64,000 nucleotides of DNA from the NCBI GenBank assembly GCA_018267285.1, contig JAFDYU010000015.1, positions 144,599-208,598 of the forward strand, given 5' to 3'. The first letter of the stretch is position 1. Each line of letters starts with the position of its first letter. The notes under the pieces were generated by a model. That model was not told where the DNA came from. It was given only the letters and a program-made list of their open reading frames with translations, and made no database searches. Shown one piece after another: positions 9,086 through 18,319 of the stretch. Both the position numbers and the translations under genes were made by a program. The DNA is from Bacteroidota bacterium. GTDB lineage: Bacteria > Bacteroidota > Bacteroidia > Cytophagales > Cyclobacteriaceae.

Positions 9086-9793
9086 TCAAAAAAGTTTTTT
9101 ATAGGGGCTGTGGGGGCAGGGGATATCGTAGAAGGTGTAGGTCAGCGATATTCCGGTAAAGAAATAGTTATCGTAATCATTGGGGTTACCGTATTGATAA
9201 TTTTTAATGCCGATGTTTGCCGAACTTACATTATCCAGGTAATCGAAGAACGTTTTGCGCATCCCAATTTCAATAGCGATATAATATTTAGGATTGAGCA
9301 CGTACTTGAATCCTGCCCCGAAGGGAATGGATATTTGTACGTTGCTGTATTGTGCCGATTTTTTGATGTTCCCTGAAATTCCAAAAAGGCCTACACCCGC
9401 AAAGAGGTAGGGTGTAAACCGAAGCCTGCGCGTATCGCTGCGCCAGTCAAGGAAATGGTATTCGAACGTGCCGGAAAGTTCCATTAAAAAGATATCAAAA
9501 GAAGCATTTCGTTTGATGGCAAAGGAATCGAGCGGATGTCCCCGATCGCTCGCGGCTAACTGGCCGGCTGTTAGAGCGGTTCGAAAGCTGATAACCTTAC
9601 TGATGTTGGATCGATAAAAAACGGTAGCTGCCGGGCGTGAGGTTCGGAAGCTGTACGTTCGAACCAAATCGCCTGTGTAATTAAACACGCCCAATCCAAA
9701 ACCGATTTCAGATTTTTGTAATAACTGTGCGCGCAACGAGTTTGTGCTGCCACATAACAATCCTGCCAACAAAATAATTAACAGGATGCGCAT
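9086..9793 (-). CDS. DUF6089/PorG-like outer-membrane beta-barrel protein
   Basis: A 235-residue secreted protein with a signal peptide ending near LRAQ, then alternating beta strands such as EIGFGLGVFNYTGDL, YLFAGVGLFGI and FTGISLTYTFYDIPCPH. The pattern matches the DUF6089 family, which includes PorG, an outer-membrane part of the T9SS in Porphyromonas. Whether this copy acts in type IX secretion cannot be told from sequence alone. It sits next to a longer paralogue and directly upstream of uppS, as in many Bacteroidota genomes. Confidence 0.8.
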   Translation of the reverse strand: MRILLIILLAGLLCGSTNSLRAQLLQKSEIGFGLGVFNYTGDLVRTYSFRTSRPAATVFYRSNISKVISFRTALTAGQLAASDRGHPLDSFAIKRNASFDIFLMELSGTFEYHFLDWRSDTRRLRFTPYLFAGVGLFGISGNIKKSAQYSNVQISIPFGAGFKYVLNPKYYIAIEIGMRKTFFDYLDNVSSANIGIKNYQYGNPNDYDNYFFTGISLTYTFYDIPCPHSPYKKLF

Positions 9794-9799
9794 ATTATC

Positions 9800-10906
9800 C
9801 TATCTGAATTTGGCTCGGTGAAACGTTGCCCCAAGAATGTAACTAATCCGGATGGACGTAACCATGTAAATGTCTGAATTACCTCTTGCTCCACGGTTAT
9901 TGGTTTTGTATTCAGTGCCGTATCCATTTACCACAGGTATATTTACCACACCATTTGGGGTGTTCAGGGCATACGTATTGATCGTGTTCGATACGGCAGG
10001 CGTTAACAATTCGTTGGATCGATAGGCCATGGCTTGGGCTAACTGGGTCATGGATGGATCCTTTGCTTTTATGCTGTTTAAGTCAACGAAGTTTTTGCTT
10101 ACGTCATCCAAATAATCGGTGAACGTATAACGAAAACCAACATCCGCCCATAAATCAAGCACTTCATTTAATCTAAAACGTGCACCAAAGCCAAATGGTA
10201 TAGCCACCTGCATTAATCCATAAGGTTTTATGCCGGAGTTAACGGCAGAAGCCGGGAGATTGGAGTATTGGCCTTCTGTGCCGAGCGGTTGGAGGTCAAC
10301 CCACTTGCCGGCATACGGATCGGGGCTTCCGTCCAGGTATTTTGTTGGGGCCTGCGCCTGAGGGTTTTGAAGAAATGCGGCAAAGCCTGCAAAAACATAA
10401 GGTGTCCACCTTACTCTGTTGATGTAGGTTCCTTCGTTTTCAAATAAATCGAAATAGGCTGTTAAGGATAGTTCTTTGATGCGATTTCGAAAAGAAAGAT
10501 TCCTTTCCTTGCGCCAGTTTCCATCTCCGCCCTTAGCCGATTCGGCATCCGATCCTTTCAGGGTTCCATACATAAATTGCCCTACCAACGTGTACCTCGG
10601 GCCAAAACGGTGAAAGAACGAAATTCCAAAGGCAGGCTTGGTAAAGGAAATATCTGTACTGAATTTACTGGGTAGTGGGGATAAGTCCCCATAATAATTT
10701 AGGGCGTTTACAGAAAAGCCCACACCGCTGTACACGTGTTCTCGGCCAAAATGCTTCTTGCCCGTAAAGGTAGAGATACGCTTGTTGTTCTTTTTAATTG
10801 AACGTCTGTTAAACCCCTTTTTATTGAATTGCGCCCACAGATCTGGCGTCATGCTCAACGTCAAGAATGCCACAACACATAAAAAATATAACTTCCTCAT
10901 AGCCAT
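9800..10906 (-). CDS. DUF6089/PorG-like outer-membrane beta-barrel protein (long paralogue)
   Basis: A 368-residue protein with a signal peptide (MRKLYFLCVVAFLTLSM onward, cleavage near WAQ) and a basic linker rich in Lys, Arg and Asn at about residues 28-50. The barrel begins with VYSGVGFSVNALNYYGDLSP and contains WTPYVFAGFAAFLQNPQA. It resembles the following gene in strand pattern but has longer loops. Two ATGs (10906 and 10900) precede the signal peptide and both are acceptable. It lies 6 nt before its paralogue and is part of the nadK-to-ompH run. Confidence 0.8.
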   Translation of the reverse strand: MAMRKLYFLCVVAFLTLSMTPDLWAQFNKKGFNRRSIKKNNKRISTFTGKKHFGREHVYSGVGFSVNALNYYGDLSPLPSKFSTDISFTKPAFGISFFHRFGPRYTLVGQFMYGTLKGSDAESAKGGDGNWRKERNLSFRNRIKELSLTAYFDLFENEGTYINRVRWTPYVFAGFAAFLQNPQAQAPTKYLDGSPDPYAGKWVDLQPLGTEGQYSNLPASAVNSGIKPYGLMQVAIPFGFGARFRLNEVLDLWADVGFRYTFTDYLDDVSKNFVDLNSIKAKDPSMTQLAQAMAYRSNELLTPAVSNTINTYALNTPNGVVNIPVVNGYGTEYKTNNRGARGNSDIYMVTSIRISYILGATFHRAKFR

Positions 10907-10947
10907 TTAGGTGTATAGATCAACAAAGGTACTAAAATAAGGATAAT

Positions 10948-11823
10948 TCAGTTTCTGATGTCGAGCCCCCAATTCAATTTTTGTCGAAGAGTGCTAAAAT
11001 AATGCTGCCCCTGAAGCTGAACCAAGTTTACGTAAAAGCGCTCTTTTTTCACTTTCAATTTCACCGACTCATCTATAGTTTCCACTCGCGAATCTAAAGA
11101 GACAATGTATTTTTTGCTGCGGCCTTCAATTTGAAAAGTGATTTCCGATTTATCGGAAACGATGATGGGTCGTGTACCGAGGTTATGTGGACTAACCGGG
11201 GTTATGATGAAACTTTCGGATTCGGGGTAAACCAAAGGCCCTCCGCAACTTAGCGAATACCCCGTTGAACCGGTTGGCGTGGATACGATAATGCCATCGG
11301 CCCAGTAGGAGTTGAGCAGCCGGCCGTCCACCGAGACGTGTACGGTAATCATAGCTGACGAATCTTTTTTTATGATGGTGAAATCGTTTAACGCAAAGTT
11401 GAGATTGCCAAATAATTTTGGTGTAGATATCAACTTCAACAGCGATCTTGAATCAATGGTGAAATTCCCTTTGACCAGCGATGCGATTGCCGCTTCAGAA
11501 TCTTCCCGGCTGTTGGTTGCCAAAAACCCAAGCCTCCCGGTGTTGATACCAAGTATGGGTGTCTCTGCTTTTCCAATATAGGTCACCGATTCCAGTAAGG
11601 TACCATCTCCACCCAAGGAGAGGAAGAAATCTAAATTGCGCAGGTTAGAGGAATGGTCGAAAATTTTTAGTTTAAAATCAGCAACTTGAGGGGTCTTGAC
11701 GATCTTCAGGAATTTATCGGACACCCAGGTTTCAATTTTGTGTTCTTGAAGAGCGCTCAATACTTTTAGAATAAATCGAGGCGATTTGTTCTGAAAATCT
11801 TTGCCGTGTATGCCAATGCGCAT
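10948..11823 (-). CDS. nadK: NAD kinase
   Basis: Phosphorylates NAD to NADP using ATP. The 291-residue protein has the GGDGT nucleotide motif near residues 71-75, ILGINTGRLGFLA, NDFTI, and the segment WADGIIVSTPTGSTGYSLSC that binds the dinucleotide. These are the hallmark motifs of the family. It follows the CBS-domain gene by 18 nt and precedes the PorG-like genes, an order often seen in this phylum. Confidence 0.96.
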   Translation of the reverse strand: MRIGIHGKDFQNKSPRFILKVLSALQEHKIETWVSDKFLKIVKTPQVADFKLKIFDHSSNLRNLDFFLSLGGDGTLLESVTYIGKAETPILGINTGRLGFLATNSREDSEAAIASLVKGNFTIDSRSLLKLISTPKLFGNLNFALNDFTIIKKDSSAMITVHVSVDGRLLNSYWADGIIVSTPTGSTGYSLSCGGPLVYPESESFIITPVSPHNLGTRPIIVSDKSEITFQIEGRSKKYIVSLDSRVETIDESVKLKVKKERFYVNLVQLQGQHYFSTLRQKLNWGLDIRN

Positions 11824-11841
11824 GCGTAGGAATTTGGGGTA

Positions 11842-12510
11842 TCAAATATCCAAATATTTCAACAGCATATCGAGGCGTTCCTGCTCTCCCGATCGGGAAA
11901 CGTTTGCTTCCTGATAGCGGCCAATTACCCGGTATCCAAAACGTTCAAGGGTTGCCACAATGTGAGTGAGGTCGATCAAATTTATTTTAAGTGTGATTTT
12001 TATCTTGCCTTTATCCAACGGATCTTCTACCATAATGCTGCTGATCACTTTCGCATTGTTTTCTTCAACATAGCGACAAATTTCCGCCAGCGAATAATCA
12101 ATCAAATCCATAGACAGAACCAAAACACCACCGGGCATTTGCACGGCAGCAGTTTGGGCAAAAGAAGCCATGATGTCTTGCACGGTAATTACGCCCAGGT
12201 ATTTATTGTTTTCGTCCGTTACACAAACCATCTGCAGTTTGTGCTGGGCAGCCGTCTTCAAGATGTCGTAAAAATGAGAAGCTAAATTAACCGTGCAGTC
12301 CTTGCCCACCAATTCAAACCCCGAAAGATCTTTTTCTATTTCGTTGGCCTCTAAAATTATTTCTTCCGAGATGAAGCCTTTCAACTCGCCTTGATCTACA
12401 ACGGGCAGGTAATTACAACGGAACTCTTCCATCCACACAATAGCCTTGTGTGCATCGTCCGTCACTTTCAGTGGCGGAATCATGTGGTTGATGAGTTCTT
12501 CGGCAATCAT
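11842..12510 (-). CDS. CBS-domain protein with C-terminal ACT-like region
   Basis: A 222-residue cytoplasmic protein. Two CBS modules fill about residues 1-125 (MIPPLKVTDDAHKAIVWMEE then KYLGVITVQDIMASFA), a fold that usually senses adenosyl nucleotides. The C-terminal part (about 130-205) reads like an ACT-type regulatory domain, with GGVLVLSMDLIDYSLAEICR. No catalytic domain is present, so it is likely a regulator. Position beside nadK suggests, but does not prove, a link to NAD(P) or nucleotide state. It starts 4 nt after the hydrolase stop. Confidence 0.85.
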   Translation of the reverse strand: MIAEELINHMIPPLKVTDDAHKAIVWMEEFRCNYLPVVDQGELKGFISEEIILEANEIEKDLSGFELVGKDCTVNLASHFYDILKTAAQHKLQMVCVTDENNKYLGVITVQDIMASFAQTAAVQMPGGVLVLSMDLIDYSLAEICRYVEENNAKVISSIMVEDPLDKGKIKITLKINLIDLTHIVATLERFGYRVIGRYQEANVSRSGEQERLDMLLKYLDI

Positions 12511-12514
12511 TTAG

Positions 12515-13264
12515 TTAAATTAAAAAATCTTCCACCATTTGATTGAATTTCTCGGGGTGTTCCATCATGGGGGCATGACAGCATTTGTCGATAAACTTTA
12601 ATTCTGAATTTGGAATCAACCTATTGAATTCGTGCCCAACCATAGGTGGGGTAATCGTATCGTTTAATCCCCAAATCAGCAATGTGGGAACCTTTATGTT
12701 GGGCAATTCTAACGCCAAATTATTTCGTTGTGCCGATTTTGCGATGGCCACGATGCGCATGCACTTGGGAATGCTCTTGGTGGTTTCAAAAACTTCGTCC
12801 ACCAATTCTTTCGAAGCAACGTTGGGGTCGTAGAACGTATAAGCCACTCGCTCGCGGATATAGTCGTAGCTTCCTCTTCGCGGGTACGAGCCGCCCATGG
12901 TGTTTTCGAATAAACCGGAGCTCCCGGTGAGCACCAGTTTGGCTACTTTGGCGGGGTTGTTCAAGGTATATAAAATCCCCACGTGGCCACCCAGCGAATT
13001 GCCCATGATGATCATGTTATCGAGTTGCATGAGGGTGACAAACCGTTCTGTGAACTCCCGTAAACCAACGAGGCCGGCTTCTTTAATCGGCATTTCGTAG
13101 ATGGGCAACATCGGGATAACCACACGTAAGCGTTTTGAGTAGTGGCTCACCACTTCTTCCCAGTTGCTGAGCGCACCAAACAATCCGTGCAGAAGCATCA
13201 GCACTTGCCCCTGACCTTCGTCAACATATTTAAACCCGTCTTTTTCCCTAACGTGAAGTGCCAT
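12515..13264 (-). CDS. Alpha/beta-fold hydrolase
   Basis: A 249-residue cytoplasmic enzyme of the alpha/beta hydrolase superfamily. The oxyanion region is LLHGLFGALSNW, the nucleophile elbow GNSLGG (about S90), the acid D202 in WGLNDTITP and the histidine H230 in CCHAPMMEHPEKF, so the triad is complete. It most resembles the MhpC/2-hydroxymuconate hydrolase-like group, but the substrate cannot be inferred. It is the third gene in the run after yqeY and cvpA, 42 nt after cvpA. Confidence 0.87.
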   Translation of the reverse strand: MALHVREKDGFKYVDEGQGQVLMLLHGLFGALSNWEEVVSHYSKRLRVVIPMLPIYEMPIKEAGLVGLREFTERFVTLMQLDNMIIMGNSLGGHVGILYTLNNPAKVAKLVLTGSSGLFENTMGGSYPRRGSYDYIRERVAYTFYDPNVASKELVDEVFETTKSIPKCMRIVAIAKSAQRNNLALELPNIKVPTLLIWGLNDTITPPMVGHEFNRLIPNSELKFIDKCCHAPMMEHPEKFNQMVEDFLI

Positions 13265-13306
13265 CCTTCTTGTTTTTTCCGATAAGTAAGCAAAAAAAAA
13301 CGAACC

Positions 13307-13813
13307 TTAGAACTGCTTGAAAGTTTCTTTGAAAAAAGGGAGAAATCCCGCAAAGGTTTCTGATGCAGATTTGGCAAAACCAAGGATTTTGGGATACAGC
13401 CACGACCCGCTGGTCCAGGCTGCGGGAAAGTGAACATCAACACGATAAAAAAGCCAAAGGATAACACTCAAACAAAACGCATACTTTGCTACCCCCAAAA
13501 CAGCTCCGGCTATGGCATCAACCTGCCCAAGAAATGTGTCGTCCAGTAAATGTTTGATACGCTTGCCCATAAAAATAACCAACACAACTACGGCAATAAA
13601 AATGATGAAAAAAGAAAGGTAGGGCAGAAAGACAGTATCGGCATTAAATTGTTTGTGTAGATAGTCTACGCCAAGCCCCATCAGTTTAAAACCAAGGAAA
13701 ACCCCCAGCATCAGGGCAACGACAAAAAATAGCTCAGCGAGAAAGCCTCTTTTGTATCCTAAGAAGCCCCCAAGTATAAGTATCAATGAAAGCGCAATGT
13801 CGATTTTACTCAA
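13307..13813 (-). CDS. CvpA family membrane protein
   Basis: A 168-residue inner-membrane protein with four predicted hydrophobic segments (about 4-22, 28-48, 65-85 and 100-120). The opening KIDIALSLILILGGFLGYKRGF and the later LGQVDAIAGAVLGVAKYAF are the CvpA-family signatures. Homologues are linked to envelope stress and, in E. coli, colicin V production, but the exact role is unsettled. Its ATG overlaps the yqeY stop by 4 nt, so the two are translationally coupled. Confidence 0.9.
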   Translation of the reverse strand: MSKIDIALSLILILGGFLGYKRGFLAELFFVVALMLGVFLGFKLMGLGVDYLHKQFNADTVFLPYLSFFIIFIAVVVLVIFMGKRIKHLLDDTFLGQVDAIAGAVLGVAKYAFCLSVILWLFYRVDVHFPAAWTSGSWLYPKILGFAKSASETFAGFLPFFKETFKQF

Positions 13814-14259
13814 GAAGTCAATAATTTTTTCACTAACTCAGAAATAAGTTTACCCTCTGCTTGCCCGGCAAGTTGCTTGGTGGCTGTACCCATTACTTTG
13901 CCCATATCTTGCGGGCCTTGAGCACCTACTTGTGTTATGATGTTTTTTAGAATGGCCTCAACTTCTGTAGAGGTAAGTTGTTTGGGCAAGTAGCGGCTGA
14001 TTACCTCCAATTGAAATAATTCTCGCTTAGCAAGGTCATCGCGGTTTTCTTTTTGAAAAATTTCTGCCGACTCTTTGCGTTGCTTAGCGGCTTTCATCAA
14101 CAGTTTGTTTTCGGCTTCTGCGGTTACTTCTCCGCTTCCGCCCTTCGTCTCTTCCAGCAAAATCATGGATTTGATGCTGCGCAACGCCTCAAGCTCTTCT
14201 TTGTTTTTGGCCAACATGGCCGACTTGATGTCGCTGTCAATTTTTTGTTTCAGGCTCAT
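13810..14259 (-). CDS. GatB/YqeY domain protein
   Basis: The reading frame is open to 14457, but the family begins at MSLKQKIDSDIKSAMLAKNK (ATG 14257-14259), giving 149 residues, the usual length. Features are the helical N-terminal half with LEALRSIKSMILLEE, and a C-terminal QDMGKVMGTATKQLAGQAEG. The C-terminal domain resembles the tRNA-binding tail of GatB, the amidotransferase subunit, but YqeY proteins stand alone and their function is not established. The longer frame would overlap divergent pdxJ heavily and is unlikely. Confidence 0.92.
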   Translation of the reverse strand: MSLKQKIDSDIKSAMLAKNKEELEALRSIKSMILLEETKGGSGEVTAEAENKLLMKAAKQRKESAEIFQKENRDDLAKRELFQLEVISRYLPKQLTSTEVEAILKNIITQVGAQGPQDMGKVMGTATKQLAGQAEGKLISELVKKLLTS

Positions 14260-14305
14260 GAGATTGATAAATTTGTTGTGCGAAATTAACAAGTAAGTAT
14301 AAATA

Positions 14306-15019
14306 ATGACACGCCTTTCGGTAAACATCAATAAGATCGCAACCCTGCGCAACGCCCGCGGGGGCAATAATCCGGATGTGATTCGGGTGGCAAAAGACTG
14401 CGAGCGTTTTGGCGCACAAGGCATCACCGTGCACCCAAGGCCGGACGAAAGACACATTCGCTACCGCGATGTAGTTGAATTGAAAAATGTGGTAACTACC
14501 GAATTAAACATTGAGGGTTACCCCGATGATCGTTTTTTAAAATTAGTACGAGAGGTGAAACCCGCACAGGCAACTTTGGTTCCCGATAAGCCCGATGCAA
14601 TTACCTCCAATGCCGGATGGGACACCTTAGCGAATGAAAAATTTCTATGCGAGGTGGTTGCCGAATTGAAAACAATCGGCACGCGTGTCTCGGTTTTTGT
14701 TGACCCAAACGCGGCCATGGCAGAGGGCGCAAAAAAAATTGGAGCAGACCGAATAGAACTTTACACCGAACCGTATGCTTCGCGCTTTCATAAAAACAAA
14801 GATGAAGCTGTTCGGTTGTATATCGAAACAGCAAAAGTTGCCCACGAAATTGGGCTGGGTGTTAATGCAGGCCACGATTTGGATCTTCGAAACCTGAAAT
14901 TTTTAAAACATTCGCTCCCTCACTTGGATGAAGTGTCTATCGGCCACGCGTTGATTTGCGATGCGCTTTATTTTGGATTGGAAAATACCATCCAACTCTA
15001 CCTACGTGAATTGAAATAG
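14306..15019 (+). CDS. pdxJ: Pyridoxine 5'-phosphate synthase
   Basis: Condenses 1-deoxyxylulose 5-phosphate with amino-acetone 3-phosphate in the DXP-dependent vitamin B6 pathway. The 237-residue TIM barrel carries [17 protein letters not shown] at the N terminus, [36 protein letters not shown] and [10 protein letters not shown], all characteristic of PdxJ. It is divergent from yqeY with a 46-nt gap and convergent with the YeeE/YedE gene (4-nt gap). No other B6 gene is in the window. Confidence 0.97.
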   Translation: MTRLSVNINKIATLRNARGGNNPDVIRVAKDCERFGAQGITVHPRPDERHIRYRDVVELKNVVTTELNIEGYPDDRFLKLVREVKPAQATLVPDKPDAITSNAGWDTLANEKFLCEVVAELKTIGTRVSVFVDPNAAMAEGAKKIGADRIELYTEPYASRFHKNKDEAVRLYIETAKVAHEIGLGVNAGHDLDLRNLKFLKHSLPHLDEVSIGHALICDALYFGLENTIQLYLRELK

Positions 15020-15023
15020 CAAT

Positions 15024-15431
15024 TTATTGATGGCCGGGAAGCCGCGATTGTATCCGGCCGAACGTCCACGTACCGAGCAGTGCTGCAAGCAGTGTTACGA
15101 TGGTTACTATGGATCCGGCACCGATCTGCGCATACAAGGGGCCGGGGCACGCACCCGTTAAAGCCCAACCAAAACCAAAAATTAGTCCACCAATAATAAT
15201 TCCCGGGTGAAATTCTTTTTTAGGCCATTCGATAGTTTCGCCTTCCAACGTTTTCACTTTGAATTTAGTTAGCAAGTAAAGGGAGATGGCTCCGGTGGGG
15301 ACGGCCGTCATAAAAATTCCAAACATGTGGAAGCTTTCGAAGCGGAACATCTCCTGAATCCGATACCAGGAAATTGCTTCACCCTTGGTAAGCACCAACC
15401 CGAAGAAAATCCCAACCAATAAATAACCCAT
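15024..15431 (-). CDS. YeeE/YedE-type sulfur transporter, C-terminal half (DUF6691-like)
   Basis: From the ATG at 15429-15431 the product is 135 residues with four hydrophobic segments. GFGWALTGACPGPLYAQIG near residue 95 is the family cysteine motif, used in thiosulfate-type transport by YeeE/TsuA proteins. It forms a pair with the gene 5 nt upstream that carries the other half. The frame stays open further upstream but that part overlaps the partner gene. A start at MGYLLVGIFFGLVLTKGE is typical of the half-size proteins. Confidence 0.88.
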   Translation of the reverse strand: MGYLLVGIFFGLVLTKGEAISWYRIQEMFRFESFHMFGIFMTAVPTGAISLYLLTKFKVKTLEGETIEWPKKEFHPGIIIGGLIFGFGWALTGACPGPLYAQIGAGSIVTIVTLLAALLGTWTFGRIQSRLPGHQ

Positions 15432-15436
15432 ATTTT

Positions 15437-15997
15437 TCACAGCGACAGAATAAGCGGTAGAACAAAATGAGAAAATAAAATCCCCCCGATAAAAAAAGAA
15501 AGCGTTGCAACAAGCGAGGGCCATTGCAAAGCCGATAGCCCTAAGATGCCATGACCCGAGGTGCAGCCCTGAGCATAGCGTGTGCCGAACCCAACTAAAA
15601 ATCCACCTACCACCATTATTAAAAATCCTTTCAAAGAGAAGAGATCCTGCCAACTAAAAATTTCTTTTGGCATTAGCCCGATTTGTTGATTGATGCCAAA
15701 TGAAGTAAAATAATTAACCGTATCTGCTGAAATCGCCACCGGGTTTGGGTTTGCAAAAACCCATCCACCAAGTATCCCTCCAATCAATAATCCGCCCGCG
15801 AAAAACAAACTCCAGATTTCTTTTTTCCAATTGTAAGCAAACAATGAAATTTTTGCAGGTACGCAAGCTGCACAGATGTGTCGCAGCGTGGAGGAGATGC
15901 CGAGCCATTTATTGCCCAGCCACAATAATAAAGGAACGGTTAAGCCAATCGACAAGCCGGCAATGTACCAGGGCCAGGGTTTGTACAGTAAATCCAT
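15437..15997 (-). CDS. YeeE/YedE-type sulfur transporter, N-terminal half
   Basis: A 186-residue polytopic membrane protein from the ATG at 15995-15997 ([19 protein letters not shown]). It has about five hydrophobic segments, the [12 protein letters not shown]-like stretch near residue 45 (here [15 protein letters not shown]) and [20 protein letters not shown], the signature cysteine motif of YeeE. Together with the next gene it should form a full-length transporter for thiosulfate or a related sulfur compound. No sulfur-oxidation genes, rhodanese or ArsR regulator lie beside the pair. Confidence 0.9.
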   Translation of the reverse strand: MDLLYKPWPWYIAGLSIGLTVPLLLWLGNKWLGISSTLRHICAACVPAKISLFAYNWKKEIWSLFFAGGLLIGGILGGWVFANPNPVAISADTVNYFTSFGINQQIGLMPKEIFSWQDLFSLKGFLIMVVGGFLVGFGTRYAQGCTSGHGILGLSALQWPSLVATLSFFIGGILFSHFVLPLILSL

Positions 15998-16161
15998 AGA
16001 CAAAAAACGAAACCTCAAAGGTATACAAAATCACACCTGAATTTTTTAGGGTTTGTTAAAAAGTACTTAACATGATAGAAAAAGAAATTGAAAAACTGCC
16101 CGTTTTGTCGCGAATTAGACGACACCTCTTTTTTGTTCATCCGTATTTCACATTGCTTCGT

Positions 16162-16169
16162 TACTTTAG
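16162..16169 (+). promoter_or_regulatory. Possible promoter -7 box for dsbD
   Basis: TACTTTAG matches seven of eight positions of TAnnTTTG, 20 nt before the ATG at 16189. A TTTG lies 26 nt upstream, slightly too far. The box supports the shorter dsbD start over the open frame back to 16072. Confidence 0.35.
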
Positions 16170-16188
16170 TGCTCAGATAATCAAACTT

Positions 16189-18282
16189 ATGTCGGCAAAA
16201 TTTTTTCTTCAGGCTTTTCTTTTGCTCGCGGTGGCATTTTCATCCCTTCGTGCACAGGTATTGAATCCCGCAAAATGGACTCAGGCGTCTTCAAGAGCCG
16301 AAGCAAAAGTTGGCGATGAAATTGTACTTTCGTTTAAAGCCACCATCGACAAAGGTTGGTATTTGTATTCTTCAGAATTTCCGTGCGAAGACGGCCCCAT
16401 CAAAGCTACTTTTAACTTCCTGCCCGATAAAAGTTATGAATTGATAGGTGGGATTGAAGCCATCAACCCGATAGACAAGCACGATAAGATTTTTGAATGC
16501 GATGTAAAAATCTTTAAAGAAACGGCCGAGTTTCGCCAGAAGATAAAAGTTTTAAGTGCACCACTAAAACTTTCAGGCAATTACGAATACCAAGTCTGTA
16601 CCGAAGTTACCGGCCAATGCGTGCCGGGCGATGTGGATTTTGTGTTTGATTATATTAAAGTTGTTGGTGCAATACAGAAACCAGCCGCTCAATCGGTTGA
16701 ACAAAAAACACAAAGCACAGCAACGAAAATACAAAGCACAGATTCATCTCAGATAATAGAGACAGAAAGTAAAACAACAACACCTGAACAACCTTCAACA
16801 GTTAAGGGACCACAACTCGATCCTGCTTTAGTACTACAGAACGCTAACGGGCAATCGCTCCTCGGCTTTTTTTTGCTGGCATTTTTAGCAGGACTTGCAG
16901 CGTTGCTAACGCCCTGTGTCTTCCCCATGATCCCCATGACGGTGAGCTTTTTTACAGGGCGCGGTACCCGGTTTCAAGCGTTGATGTACGGAATTTCAAT
17001 TATTGTGATCTATACTATTATCGGTGCCATTCTTGCTCCGTTGATGGGCCCCGAAACGGCCAATCATCTTTCTACTGAATGGATCCCCAACTTGATCTTC
17101 TTTTTAGTGTTTATCGTTTTCGGCTTGTCGTTCTTGGGTTTGTTTGAAATAACTCTGCCCGGAACATTCATAACTAAAATGGACCAGCAGGCCGACAAAG
17201 GAGGATTGACCGGAGTATTTTTCATGGCGTTTACATTGGTGTTGGTTTCCTTCTCATGCACCGGGCCGTTGGTGGGCAGTATATTGGTTTCTTCGGCAGG
17301 AGGTGAATTTCTAAAACCAATTATAGGTATGTTTGGCTTTGCATCGGCTTTTGCAATTCCGTTTACGCTTTTTGCTTTTTTCCCGAATTGGTTGAAGTCG
17401 CTTCCAAAATCTGGCGGTTGGCTTAACACCGTAAAAGTGGTTTTAGGTTTTGTTGAAATCGCACTTGCTTTTAAATTTTTGAGCATTGCCGATCAGGCCT
17501 TTCATTGGCGCATTTTAGATCGCGAGGTTAACCTTGCCATTTGGATTGTGATCACGGCAATGATCGGCATTTACTTGATGAAAGGATTTAGGATGCCGGG
17601 CGATACCGGTTCCGATGCGGAAGACCGATCGGTAAGTGTGCTGCGGGTTTCGCTCGCTATCGTAGTATTTTCGTTTTTGGTTTATCTGGTTCCCGGCATG
17701 TGGGGGGCACCGCTTAAATCATTGGCGGGTTACCTCCCGCCTATGTCAACACACGATTTTGATTTGTTGGCTGCAACCCGAACTGAAAAAGCCAACGAAA
17801 TTTGTGATGAACCAAAATACGCAGAGTTCCTACACCTGCCTCATGGCCTTAATGGCTACTTCGATTACAAGCAAGCACTGATGTGCGCACGGCAGCAGCA
17901 CAAGCCTTTATTTATAGATTTTACCGGGCACGGATGCACCAACTGCCGCGAGATGGAAGCACGTGTGTGGAGCGACCCTCAGGTTTTGAAAAGACTGAAA
18001 GAAGATTTTGTTGTGGTGGCCTTATATGTGGATGACAAAACCGAACTTCCGGAAAGCGAGTGGTACACTTCGAAGTACGACAACAAAATGAAGAAGACCA
18101 TCGGCAAACAAAATGCCGATTTGCAAATCGCGAACCTCAACAATAATGCACAGCCATTTTATGTTTTAGTGGGGCAAGACGAGAAAGTTTTAGTATCGCC
18201 AAAACCGTATGATTTGAGCGTTGAAAATTTTGTACAATTTCTGGATGAGGGCAAGCAAAAATTTAAAATGCGGTATAACTGA
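16189..18282 (+). CDS. dsbD: Thiol:disulfide interchange protein DsbD
   Basis: Moves reducing power from cytoplasmic thioredoxin across the inner membrane to periplasmic partners. From ATG 16189 it has 697 residues: a signal peptide ending near LRAQ, an N-terminal periplasmic domain with FPCEDGP and QVCTEVTGQC, a Thr/Ser/Gln-rich linker, an eight-helix membrane domain with LTPCVFPMIPMTVSFF and FSCTGPLVGSIL, and a C-terminal thioredoxin domain with CTNC (C583/C586). All three redox centres are present. It is divergent from the YeeE pair. The N-terminal domain resembles the Bacteroidota type more than the E. coli alpha domain. Confidence 0.94.
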   Translation: MSAKFFLQAFLLLAVAFSSLRAQVLNPAKWTQASSRAEAKVGDEIVLSFKATIDKGWYLYSSEFPCEDGPIKATFNFLPDKSYELIGGIEAINPIDKHDKIFECDVKIFKETAEFRQKIKVLSAPLKLSGNYEYQVCTEVTGQCVPGDVDFVFDYIKVVGAIQKPAAQSVEQKTQSTATKIQSTDSSQIIETESKTTTPEQPSTVKGPQLDPALVLQNANGQSLLGFFLLAFLAGLAALLTPCVFPMIPMTVSFFTGRGTRFQALMYGISIIVIYTIIGAILAPLMGPETANHLSTEWIPNLIFFLVFIVFGLSFLGLFEITLPGTFITKMDQQADKGGLTGVFFMAFTLVLVSFSCTGPLVGSILVSSAGGEFLKPIIGMFGFASAFAIPFTLFAFFPNWLKSLPKSGGWLNTVKVVLGFVEIALAFKFLSIADQAFHWRILDREVNLAIWIVITAMIGIYLMKGFRMPGDTGSDAEDRSVSVLRVSLAIVVFSFLVYLVPGMWGAPLKSLAGYLPPMSTHDFDLLAATRTEKANEICDEPKYAEFLHLPHGLNGYFDYKQALMCARQQHKPLFIDFTGHGCTNCREMEARVWSDPQVLKRLKEDFVVVALYVDDKTELPESEWYTSKYDNKMKKTIGKQNADLQIANLNNNAQPFYVLVGQDEKVLVSPKPYDLSVENFVQFLDEGKQKFKMRYN

Positions 18283-18319
18283 AAATATTCTGTTAAACTT
18301 GCAAGATTTTTCAACATAG

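Noticed and set aside
12585-12930. Three overlapping plus-strand frames opposite the alpha/beta hydrolase
   Set aside because: They are antisense to a gene with a complete catalytic triad and show no conserved pattern.
14260-14457. N-terminal extension of YqeY
   Set aside because: The extension overlaps pdxJ coding sequence and has no family counterpart; the ATG at 14257-14259 gives the normal length.
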